From NCBI GenBank assembly GCA_902765485.1, contig CACWZZ010000010.1, forward strand, positions 1 through 64,000: a DNA stretch of 64,000 nucleotides. The letters run 5' to 3'. Under the pieces are notes generated by a model. The model was given only the letters and a program-made list of their open reading frames with translations, had not been told where the DNA came from and did not search any database. The position numbers were made by a program, and so were the translations under genes. This document shows positions 34,625-41,564 of this stretch, piece by piece (within the stretch, counting starts at the first letter, position 1; each line of letters starts with the position of its first letter). This stretch comes from an uncultured Bacteroidales bacterium (lineage in GTDB: Bacteria; Bacteroidota; Bacteroidia; Bacteroidales; Paludibacteraceae).

Positions 34625-37585
34625 ATGAGAAAAACAATTACTTTGCTCTTTGCCCTCCTGGCGCTCACCGTCAGCTCATGGGCAACACAAGTCACGTGGG
34701 GTTCTACTGAACTCTCAACTCTTAATCTTTCCGTGGGGAATACAGAGTCTCAAGAATTTGATGGCATTATAGTATCCCTTCGTTATCAAAATGGCTATGA
34801 TAACTGCTATTTTAATAATGCTCAAAGCTATCCTAGTTTCTCCTTGAATAATAGCGGAACTCTCATTTTTGCTCCTGAATTAGGTAAATTGACAAGGATC
34901 GTTATCGCTAGAACCTATGATGAGACATCCCTTCCTTTTGTTGAAGGATCAGGATGGGAACTGGATAGCGAAAACCCGAAACTTCTTGTATGGACAGGTG
35001 AAGCTGCTTCGTCCGTGGAGTTAAAGTCTAATAGTTCAGTAGATCTTTTTTCTGGTCCTATTTCTTCCATTGTGTTTACCATTTCAGGCACAATCATCAC
35101 ATGGGAAGGCAACGACCTCGAAAGTGTCAATGTGGGAATGGATAATGGAGCAATCATTGAAAATGCTAATTCCTCTCAAGAAGTGAACGGTATCACTATT
35201 ACTGCCAATGCTCCTGCGGGTTCTAATTCTAGCAATTTTAGCACTTGGGTCGATGTAGATGATAGCAGTATTCATGGTACTGACCTTATGCTCGGAGGAG
35301 AAGGATCGCTCACTTTTGCTCCTGCCTCTGGCAAATTGACAAAAATTGTTATTACCTGCGGTACGGCATCGGATGGAGACAACATCAATGACGGTGACGG
35401 ATGGTCATGGAATGGGACTGACAAACTTACATGGGAAGGTAACGCTGCATCTGTAGTTCTGACACCCAAAGATCCGTCATACGGATGCGGGTTTAGGGAT
35501 ATATCATCCGTCAAGTTTGCTGTTACTCCAGATGAAGTAACTCCGCCGTCTGATCCTTCAGGTCCTTCTTTCATATGGACAACACAACAAGTAAATCTGG
35601 TTGATTTGAGTTGTACTAATGAGTATAGAAACTCAGAAAATAGTCTAATCAATAATATCTTTACATCGTTAGAGCAAACGGAGGATAAATACGAAGACTA
35701 CAATGACTATGAAAACCTTGAATACTGCGAATTTAGTCATGGACAAATAAAAATTAGCAATAAATGTGGTACCCTGAAGTTTAAATCCATTATCGGAGAC
35801 CTCACAGGTATCGTCATCACTTGCAGTTATATAGAGTCTGCAACTGAGCTCTCGGATAATTGGAGATATGATAATGAGGCTAACACCCTTACGTGGGTTG
35901 GTACGCAGGCTGAAGAGGTTACGCTTTCCGGAAATTTAAATATATCGGTAAGTTCTATTAAGTATTTCTACGACCCTGCGGACGCTCCGCGTGTGAGTGA
36001 GGAATTCTATGATAGCTGGCAATGGTACGAGATTACCGGTGCTCACACGGCAAAAGTTACTGGACCGCGTAATCTGGGCGGAAGCATAAATATCCCTGCA
36101 TCGGTAGAAGATAACGGTGTTACCTATTACATCAACGAGATTAATGAATACGCCTTCTACAATCGCGGCGAATTGTCCAATGCTTCTATTGGAGAGAATG
36201 TTGCTATAATCGGCGCACATGCTTTTGATGGCTGTTCTCAAATTACAGAGATTACTATCTATAGCCGCGTTGTAGAGTCTATCGGCGATGAGGCGTTTAA
36301 GAACTGCCTGCTCCTGCATGGTATGCAATGTTACAACACCATACCTCCCGTACTCGGTAGCAACGCCTTCGAGGGTGATACACGTCTGAATCATATTGAT
36401 GTATATTCTTGGGTTGTAAATACGTATAAGGGAACTACCAATTGGTCTGACTACTCATCCAAGATTACCGCTTTGTGGTCTGATCGTGCTATCGGTGAGA
36501 AATTCTTCTACCATAACCAGAAGACCACCGGTGTATATGAGGTTACATCTGCTTCACCGAAAGAGGCAAAAGTACTCCCTTATCCCGCAGATGTAAATGC
36601 TATCTATCCGATTTCGTACGAAAGCACGCTCGTTATTCCGGAGTCGCCTGATTACATGCATTATGGATATTCGCTTACTACCATCGCTGCCAATGCGTTC
36701 AAGGACATCACAGACTTCAAGGCTGTATCTATACCGAAGTCTGTCAAGTCTATTGAAGAAGGTGCGTTCTCCGGCTGCACAAGCGTAGAGAATGTATTCT
36801 TCCTCTGGGACGACCCGAGAGGCATCGTCACATGGGCAGATGCTAATGTGGGTGATGAGTTCAAGACAGCTGCCAGCGGTAACACCAAAATCTTCGTTCC
36901 TGCAGGAACATTAGCAGCTTATAAAGAATGGGCTCCTGCATGGGAAAGTTGCATGTATGAGAGTGCATTTGAGGATGTTACGGCTTCGGACGATCCACAT
37001 GATGTTGTTTACTACCGCACTTATTACGACAGCTCTCATGATTTAATGCTGCCGCCTGATGTATGGGCATATGTGGGATATGTGAATGGCGATGAGTTTA
37101 TCCTGCGTCCTATCGCTTTCGACGGAGAGATCGTACCTGCCGGAACGGCTGTTGTGCTGCGCTCTTTCTCGCAAACTTATCGCTTGATTATGATGGCTCC
37201 TGAGGCTCCGGCTTATACCGGCACGAACCAACTCCGAGGTACAGATACGCAAATAGTGATAGCATCTGACCCTGTTTTAAGCGCCAAGGCAGGCCAAATC
37301 TACGTATTGGGTAGAGAAGGTTGGGTTAACAGCCAGCGTCAGGAAGGTATGGGTCTGTACCGCTACACCGGCACAACCTTAGGCGCACACAAGGCATACA
37401 TGATCCTTAATTCCAGTCCTAACAATGCGCCGGCACGCTTCCTCTTCAAGCACGAGCAAACCGCTACAGGCATCGAAAACGCATCCGCTAACTTCGGCGA
37501 ATCTGAGAAACGCCTCGAAAACGGTCAACTCATCATTATTAAGAACGGCGTGCGTTACAATGCACAAGGTCAGATTGTAAAATAA
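34625..37585 (+). CDS. Secreted leucine-rich-repeat surface protein
   Basis: 986 residues with a signal peptide (MRKTITLLFALLALTVSSWA). The N-terminal half holds three related beta-sandwich repeats, each with a GxLTFAPxxGKLTxIVITC-like phrase (around 75-100, 225-250, 375-400). The central part (about 450-760) is BspA-type LRR_5 with phrases such as INEINEYAFYNRG and SIEEGAFSGCTSVENVFF. A C-terminal beta domain ends in ENGQLIIIKNGVRYNAQGQI, similar to the tail of the protein at 11285. It is likely exported to the surface, possibly by type IX secretion; adhesion is the usual guess for this family. The first half is more AT-rich than the neighbours. A small peptide gene follows after 20 bp. Confidence 0.8.
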   Translation: MRKTITLLFALLALTVSSWATQVTWGSTELSTLNLSVGNTESQEFDGIIVSLRYQNGYDNCYFNNAQSYPSFSLNNSGTLIFAPELGKLTRIVIARTYDETSLPFVEGSGWELDSENPKLLVWTGEAASSVELKSNSSVDLFSGPISSIVFTISGTIITWEGNDLESVNVGMDNGAIIENANSSQEVNGITITANAPAGSNSSNFSTWVDVDDSSIHGTDLMLGGEGSLTFAPASGKLTKIVITCGTASDGDNINDGDGWSWNGTDKLTWEGNAASVVLTPKDPSYGCGFRDISSVKFAVTPDEVTPPSDPSGPSFIWTTQQVNLVDLSCTNEYRNSENSLINNIFTSLEQTEDKYEDYNDYENLEYCEFSHGQIKISNKCGTLKFKSIIGDLTGIVITCSYIESATELSDNWRYDNEANTLTWVGTQAEEVTLSGNLNISVSSIKYFYDPADAPRVSEEFYDSWQWYEITGAHTAKVTGPRNLGGSINIPASVEDNGVTYYINEINEYAFYNRGELSNASIGENVAIIGAHAFDGCSQITEITIYSRVVESIGDEAFKNCLLLHGMQCYNTIPPVLGSNAFEGDTRLNHIDVYSWVVNTYKGTTNWSDYSSKITALWSDRAIGEKFFYHNQKTTGVYEVTSASPKEAKVLPYPADVNAIYPISYESTLVIPESPDYMHYGYSLTTIAANAFKDITDFKAVSIPKSVKSIEEGAFSGCTSVENVFFLWDDPRGIVTWADANVGDEFKTAASGNTKIFVPAGTLAAYKEWAPAWESCMYESAFEDVTASDDPHDVVYYRTYYDSSHDLMLPPDVWAYVGYVNGDEFILRPIAFDGEIVPAGTAVVLRSFSQTYRLIMMAPEAPAYTGTNQLRGTDTQIVIASDPVLSAKAGQIYVLGREGWVNSQRQEGMGLYRYTGTTLGAHKAYMILNSSPNNAPARFLFKHEQTATGIENASANFGESEKRLENGQLIIIKNGVRYNAQGQIVK

Positions 37586-37591
37586 TTAATC

Positions 37592-37597
37592 AGGAGG
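37592..37597 (+). promoter_or_regulatory. Strong Shine-Dalgarno sequence
   Basis: AGGAGG eight bases before ATG 37606. Bacteroidota genes normally lack such sites, and I saw no other as strong at gene starts in this window. Confidence 0.7.
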
Positions 37598-37605
37598 ACA
37601 AAGCT

Positions 37606-37746
37606 ATGACTAAAAAATTCTATAATCAACCCGAAGTCAATGTAGCGCAAATCAATACAACGTCTATGATCTGCGTAAGTGGAACCGGTGGCACGAAGTT
37701 CGGCTCCAACATAAATAGCGGCGCCACAACGGATTTACAGCTGTAA
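37606..37746 (+). CDS. 46-residue peptide with MICVSGTGG core
   Basis: A short gene beginning MTKKFYNQPEVNVAQINTTS, then MICVSGTGGTKFGSNINSGA. The start is fixed by a perfect Shine-Dalgarno sequence. The layout (short Lys-rich head, aromatic-Pro segment, hydrophobic Met-Ile-Cys-x-Ser, Gly/Ser/Asn tail) resembles small peptides I recall after large surface proteins in Prevotella and Bacteroides. It looks like a precursor with a leader and a Gly-rich core, but no modification enzyme is nearby. It is followed by a terminator. The function is unknown. Confidence 0.6.
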   Translation: MTKKFYNQPEVNVAQINTTSMICVSGTGGTKFGSNINSGATTDLQL

Positions 37747-37820
37747 ACCACCGCCAAACCACAGGAAAAGTACTCACTTTTATCCGGTGGTAATATATCC
37801 AACCAACGTTTTTTTCGGAA

Positions 37821-37852
37821 GCCGTCTCGCGTGAGCGAGGCGGTTTCTTTTT
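37821..37852 (+). terminator. Intrinsic terminator
   Basis: GCCGTCTCGC, loop GTGA, GCGAGGCGGT, then TTCTTTTT. Confidence 0.85.
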
Positions 37853-37871
37853 GCCCAAAATTGCCCCCACG

Positions 37872-37937
37872 GACGATTTTTTCTTGCCTCCCTCTTGCAT
37901 ATATCGAAAAAAAGTTGTACCTTTGCAGCGGAATTTA
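37872..37937 (+). repeat. Promoter cassette repeat, copy 1
   Basis: A 66-bp unit of the form GACGATTTTTTCTTGCCTCC, CTCTTGCATATAT, spacer, TACCTTTG (37918-37925), then a GAATTTA tail. It is almost identical to 38399-38463. It carries a full Bacteroidota promoter (TTG at 37895-37897) for the antitoxin-like gene. Confidence 0.85.
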
Positions 37938-37952
37938 CTAACCGATACAACT

Positions 37953-38090
37953 ATGACTAAGAAAAGAAGACAAGAAAACCTTGCTTATTTATTGGAAATC
38001 GAGCAAGATATGCTTAGGAAAGGCAAACGGCTGTCCCAGACTTTCTATGGCATGAAGCAAAGTGCCGAAGAGGCTTTGGCAAGGGCATGA
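37953..38090 (+). CDS. Antitoxin-like 45-residue protein
   Basis: Begins MTKKRRQENLAYLLEIEQDM, helical and basic. Its stop overlaps the start of a PIN-domain (VapC-type) toxin remnant by four bases, the usual layout of a type II toxin-antitoxin pair. The assignment as antitoxin rests on this position; the sequence is too short to place in a family. The ATG at 37953 is preferred because the longer frame runs through the promoter. Confidence 0.6.
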   Translation: MTKKRRQENLAYLLEIEQDMLRKGKRLSQTFYGMKQSAEEALARA

Positions 38091-38240
38091 GATACCTAAT
38101 AGACACCAACATATTTATCTATCTTGCCACAGATAACCAGTTACTCAATGATGATGTACGCAATGAAGATGCCTCTTATATCCGATGATAACAGGTTTCC
38201 GGATTACCGAAAAGAAGGTCTGGAACTGATTGAGAACTAA
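38087..38240 (+). pseudogene. PIN-domain toxin with internal deletion (VapC-like)
   Basis: The N-terminus (MRYLIDTNIFIYLATDNQLL) is the typical VapC opening with the first catalytic Asp. After residue 33 the frame stops at 38186-38188. A second frame from 38169 (MPLISDDNRFPDYRKEGLEL) matches the C-terminal end of such toxins (LISxDxxFPxYxxxGLxLIxN). About 80-90 central residues with the other acidic residues are missing, so the toxin cannot be active. The antitoxin-like gene upstream is intact. Confidence 0.75.
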
Positions 38241-38260
38241 TGATCCATCCATCAATCGGA

Positions 38261-38293
38261 AACCGTCTCATGTGATATGAGGCGATTTTTTTT
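38261..38293 (+). terminator. Terminator after the toxin remnant
   Basis: ACCGTCTCAT, loop GTGAT, ATGAGGCGAT, then a run of T. Confidence 0.8.
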
Positions 38294-38303
38294 GCTCTTT
38301 TTC

Positions 38304-38334
38304 TTGCATATATGCAATTTTTGTAGTACCTTTG
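38304..38334 (+). promoter_or_regulatory. Orphan promoter in the decay zone
   Basis: TTG followed by CATAT at 38304-38311, and TACCTTTG at 38327-38334. Only about 45 bases follow before an imperfect hairpin (AAAATCCGAAGT / ACTTCCGATTTT), so no gene is served. Confidence 0.7.
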
Positions 38335-38398
38335 CACCGAATTTAACGAAAAATCCGAAGTACTACTTCCGATTTTCAGAGAATATCCATACTTCATA

Positions 38399-38463
38399 GA
38401 CGATTTTTTCTTGCCTCCCTCTTGCATATATTCAAAAAAAGTCGTACCTTTGCACCGAATTTA
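38399..38463 (+). repeat. Promoter cassette repeat, copy 2
   Basis: A near-identical copy of 37872-37937, with promoter boxes at 38422-38424 and 38445-38452. It precedes a truncated ATPase gene. Confidence 0.85.
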
Positions 38464-38534
38464 TTACGGAAAAGTGTCACAAGTGACAAAATTTCGGAAT
38501 ATTAATAATCGGATCATACCATAAATAACAAAAA

Positions 38535-38657
38535 ATGAATATCTTACGTCCGACTTATATGCGTCAGTTAATTGACGCTCAGAATAACGGCTTAGTAAAG
38601 ATTGTGTCGGGAATACGGCGTGCCGGTAAGTCGTACCTTTGCACTCGTAAATCGTAA
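38535..38657 (+). pseudogene. Truncated AAA ATPase (ATP-binding protein) remnant
   Basis: 40 residues: MNILRPTYMRQLIDAQNNGL then VKIVSGIRRAGKS, the N-terminus and Walker A motif of the DUF4143-associated AAA ATPase family. Directly after the Walker lysine and serine the sequence passes into a promoter -7 box (TACCTTTG, 38634-38641) and a word repeat, and then stops. The remaining 350 or so residues expected are absent. The break point coincides with the promoter of the next gene. Confidence 0.75.
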
Positions 38658-38678
38658 ATGACCAAATCGTAAATGGCT
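38634..38678 (+). promoter_or_regulatory. psuK -7 box and word repeat
   Basis: TACCTTTG at 38634-38641 followed by CACTCGTAAATCGTAAATG and ACCAAATCGTAAATGG words. There is no good -33 box at the usual distance. The first part matches the region after the TPR-AraC promoter at 32243. Confidence 0.55.
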
Positions 38679-38680
38679 TT

Positions 38681-39577
38681 ATGGAGACACTCATTTCTGT
38701 TATAGGCGGCGCGAACGTGGATATGTCGGCAACGCTGATGGACGCGTTCATCGCTTCGGACTCGAATCCCGGGCACATAGAGGTCGGCTACGGCGGCGTG
38801 GCGCGTAACATAGCGCATAACCTCGCGCTGCTAGGCGCACGCACACAACTGCTGACCATCTTCGGCGGAGACCTCTTCGGCGGCTTGCTGCACGACTACT
38901 GCAAGCAGCAGGGGATCGATGTGCACCTCTCGGAGCGCGTGAATGACTTGCGGTCGGGCATTTACCTCTGTCTCAATAACCACGGCGGCGAGATGATTGC
39001 CGCAGTAGCGGACACGGAGGCGATCAAGCTGATCACGCCCGAGTGGCTTGCCAAACGCAGCGGCGAGATCAATATGTCTGATTTTATCGTTGCAGACACC
39101 AACATTGGCGAGGACGCAATCCGGTGGCTGATGGAGAATGTAACCGCGCCGCTCTTCATCGACGGCGTGAGTACGACCAAGGCGCACCGCGTGGTGAACG
39201 CCCTGCGCAATGCCAAACTACCGTACCTCCACACCCTCAAACTGAATCTTAAAGAGGCACTGGCGGTGACCGAGACCGCTTCGTACGCCGAGGCGGCGCA
39301 GAAACTGTTGGACTTGGGCGTCGCACATGTCTATATCACCCTCTCCGGCGAAGGTGTCTATTGCCGCACGGCGGCGGAGGAATGGCTCTTTCCGGCGCTG
39401 CCGGGTGAGATCGTGAACACGACGGGCGCCGGAGACGCCTTCCTTGCCGGAGTCGTCTATGCCCATGCCAAAGGTATTGACTTCCCCCAGACTGCCCAAT
39501 ACGGCCTGATGGCTGCGCGCACCACCCTCATGAGCCCCAAAGCCGTCAACCCCGACATCGCTAATATATTATTATAG
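38681..39577 (+). CDS. psuK: Pseudouridine kinase, PfkB family
   Basis: A 298-residue ribokinase-family kinase that phosphorylates pseudouridine. It has the N-terminal GGANVDMSA and GYGGVARNIAHNLA substrate motifs and the C-terminal anion hole NTTGAGDAFLAG. The specific call comes from the next gene, psuG, whose substrate is pseudouridine-5'-phosphate. The pair degrades pseudouridine to uracil and ribose-5-phosphate. Confidence 0.88.
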   Translation: METLISVIGGANVDMSATLMDAFIASDSNPGHIEVGYGGVARNIAHNLALLGARTQLLTIFGGDLFGGLLHDYCKQQGIDVHLSERVNDLRSGIYLCLNNHGGEMIAAVADTEAIKLITPEWLAKRSGEINMSDFIVADTNIGEDAIRWLMENVTAPLFIDGVSTTKAHRVVNALRNAKLPYLHTLKLNLKEALAVTETASYAEAAQKLLDLGVAHVYITLSGEGVYCRTAAEEWLFPALPGEIVNTTGAGDAFLAGVVYAHAKGIDFPQTAQYGLMAARTTLMSPKAVNPDIANILL

Positions 39578-39658
39578 TTTGAAATAGTTTGGAGGTTTGA
39601 ATGTTTGAACTCAAACGATCTCAAACAACCTCAAACGCGAAGCATCAAACATTTATTT
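39577..39658 (+). repeat. TTTGAA/TTCAAA word element upstream of psuG
   Basis: AGTTTGAAATAGTTTGGAGG, GTTTGAATGTTTGAAC, then CTCAAACGATCTCAAAC and AAACGCGAAGCATCAAACA. The same layout and the same AAACGCGAAGCA phrase occur upstream of trmD. Confidence 0.75.
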
Positions 39659-40567
39659 ATGAATAAGTATCTTTCTATATCGCCGGAGGTGCAGGAAGCA
39701 CTTGCAACCGGCAAGCCGGTAGTGGCATTGGAATCCACCATCATCAGTCATGGAATGCCTTACCCGCAGAACGTAGAGACCGCGCTGCGGGTGGAGCAGA
39801 CGATCCGCGAGAACGGAGCCGTACCGGCTACTATCGCCATCATCGGCGGCAGACTGAAAGCCGGCTGTACGCCGGAGGAGATCGAGTACCTCGGTAAGAA
39901 AGGGCAAGCGGTGATCAAGGCTTCGCGCCGCGACCTGCCGGTGCTCATCGCCCGCAAGGAAGACGGTGCAACGACCGTCACAACGACCATGATCATTGCG
40001 GCTATGGCGGGTATCAAAGTCTTCGCTACCGGCGGTATCGGAGGCGTACACCGCGGTGCGCAGCAGACTTTCGACATCTCGGCTGATCTCGAAGAATTGG
40101 CGCAGACGCCCGTCATGGTCATTTGTGCGGGAGCCAAGTCTATCCTCGACCTCGGGCTGACGCTCGAATACCTGGAGACCAAGGGTGTGCCCGTGATCGG
40201 TTTCGGCACGGACGAGCTGCCTGCATTCTACACCCGTCACAGCGGTTTCGGAGTGGACTACCGCATTGACACACCCGAGGAGTTGGCTGCGGCTTTCCAA
40301 GCCAAAATAGAGTGCGGGCTCAAAGGCGGTATGCTCGTCACCAACCCCATCCCGGAGGAGTACTCGATGCCCAAAGAGGTCATTGACCAAGCGATCGAAC
40401 AAGCCCTCCGCGAAATGGATGCCGCCGGAATCCATGGCAAACAATGCACGCCCTTCCTGCTGGCGAAAGTAAAAGACCTCACCGGCGGCGACAGCTTGGC
40501 GGCGAATATCCGGTTAGTGCTCAACAACGCCCGCCTTGCCGCACGCACCGCGAAAGCAATGGGTTGA
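39659..40567 (+). CDS. psuG: Pseudouridine-5'-phosphate glycosidase
   Basis: A 302-residue enzyme cleaving pseudouridine-5'-phosphate to uracil and ribose-5-phosphate. Family motifs are plain: VALESTIISHGMPYPQN, ATTVTTTMIIAAMAGI, FATGGIGGVHRGA and GFGTDELPAFYTRHSGF. The start at 39659 excludes an N-terminal stretch encoded by the word element. It is in the psuK operon, and a nucleotidase C-domain lipoprotein follows after 14 bp. Confidence 0.95.
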   Translation: MNKYLSISPEVQEALATGKPVVALESTIISHGMPYPQNVETALRVEQTIRENGAVPATIAIIGGRLKAGCTPEEIEYLGKKGQAVIKASRRDLPVLIARKEDGATTVTTTMIIAAMAGIKVFATGGIGGVHRGAQQTFDISADLEELAQTPVMVICAGAKSILDLGLTLEYLETKGVPVIGFGTDELPAFYTRHSGFGVDYRIDTPEELAAAFQAKIECGLKGGMLVTNPIPEEYSMPKEVIDQAIEQALREMDAAGIHGKQCTPFLLAKVKDLTGGDSLAANIRLVLNNARLAARTAKAMG

Positions 40568-40581
40568 AAAATCTATAAGTT

Positions 40582-41325
40582 ATGAAAAAAATATTGTTAT
40601 TTGTAGTAGGCAGCTTGTTCCTTTTTTCGGCATGCACGAAGCCGGAGGGAGCGAAGCAGGTGACAGGAGTGAAGACCGAAGCAATCAGAGTAGATGCTTC
40701 TTGTGACGCGATCCAAGACTCGGCGTACTTGGAGCGTCTGGCGCCGTACAAAGAGGTGGTGGATCGCGAGATGAGCGTCAAGGTGGGTTATGTGCCGGAC
40801 ACCTTCTGGGTCGGTGCACCCGAGTGCCCGCTGCTGAACTGGCTAACGGACGCACTCTGGGAGTCCGCTAAAAAAGTGTACCCGGGTAAGGTGGATGTAG
40901 CCTTTGTTAACATGGGCAGCGTCCGCGGCGAGTGGCTTCCGGGCGATCTGACGTACGGACAGATTTACACGATCATGCCGTTTGAGAACACGCTGGTCGT
41001 GATCACCCTCACAGGCGAGAACCTGATCGAACTATGCGACTCAATCGTTTCGTACGGTGCGCAGGGCTTGGCAGGAATGCGGATGACGGCGGTGGACGGA
41101 CAGTTGGCGGACGTGACGGTGGGAGGCAAGCCTGTTGATCCGAAGCGGAAATACACTCTCGCCACCAGCAACTATATGACCGGAGGAGCAGACCACATGA
41201 CTGCCCTGACGAGGTATTCGAAGTATTGGGACAGCAAGTTATTGATCCGCGACCTGTATATAGAGGCGGCGCAGGAGCAAGACACACTCCGCGCAGTCGT
41301 GGACGGAAGGGTACAACTATTATGA
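40582..41325 (+). CDS. 5'-nucleotidase C-terminal domain lipoprotein
   Basis: A 247-residue lipoprotein (FLFSAC) consisting only of the substrate-binding domain of UshA-type 5'-nucleotidases. It has the family segments NMGSVRGEWLPGDLTYGQIY, MPFENTLVV and YMTGGADHM. The catalytic metal-binding domain is missing here and is encoded separately at 24035. Alone it should bind nucleosides or nucleotides. Its place beside psuK-psuG suggests scavenging of RNA breakdown products. It overlaps the next gene by four bases. Confidence 0.88.
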   Translation: MKKILLFVVGSLFLFSACTKPEGAKQVTGVKTEAIRVDASCDAIQDSAYLERLAPYKEVVDREMSVKVGYVPDTFWVGAPECPLLNWLTDALWESAKKVYPGKVDVAFVNMGSVRGEWLPGDLTYGQIYTIMPFENTLVVITLTGENLIELCDSIVSYGAQGLAGMRMTAVDGQLADVTVGGKPVDPKRKYTLATSNYMTGGADHMTALTRYSKYWDSKLLIRDLYIEAAQEQDTLRAVVDGRVQLL

Positions 41326-41564
41326 AAAAGGAAATTTTATTGCGCGTCAATGCGCTGTTGGGTGCATTGAGTGTGGCGCTGGCGGGATGCCATGTGCAAA
41401 AGAAAGCGGCAGAGTCCCAGCCGCAAGAAGAGGAGAAGACACCTGTGATAGAGGTCAAAGAGCCGGAGGTGCTGTACGGTCCACCTGTGGATTTCTATCC
41501 GAAGGAGGAAGAGGACACAACGATCATTCGTGTCAAATACGGAGTACCGAACCCTCGGCGGTGA
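41322..41564 (+). CDS. Short lipoprotein with YGPP motif
   Basis: 80 residues: a signal peptide with lipobox LAGC followed by a polar, Glu/Pro-rich tail containing VLYGPPVDFYPKEEED. The start at 41322 (overlapping the preceding stop) gives the proper signal; the longer frame has none. I recall similar short YGPP lipoproteins in Bacteroidales but no function. Its 3' end overlaps the convergent LD-carboxypeptidase gene by 32 bases. Confidence 0.75.
   Translation: MKKEILLRVNALLGALSVALAGCHVQKKAAESQPQEEEKTPVIEVKEPEVLYGPPVDFYPKEEEDTTIIRVKYGVPNPRR

Noticed and set aside
37747..38680. Insertion sequence in the decay zone
   Set aside because: Repeated promoter cassettes are present, but there is no transposase and no terminal inverted repeats with target duplication.
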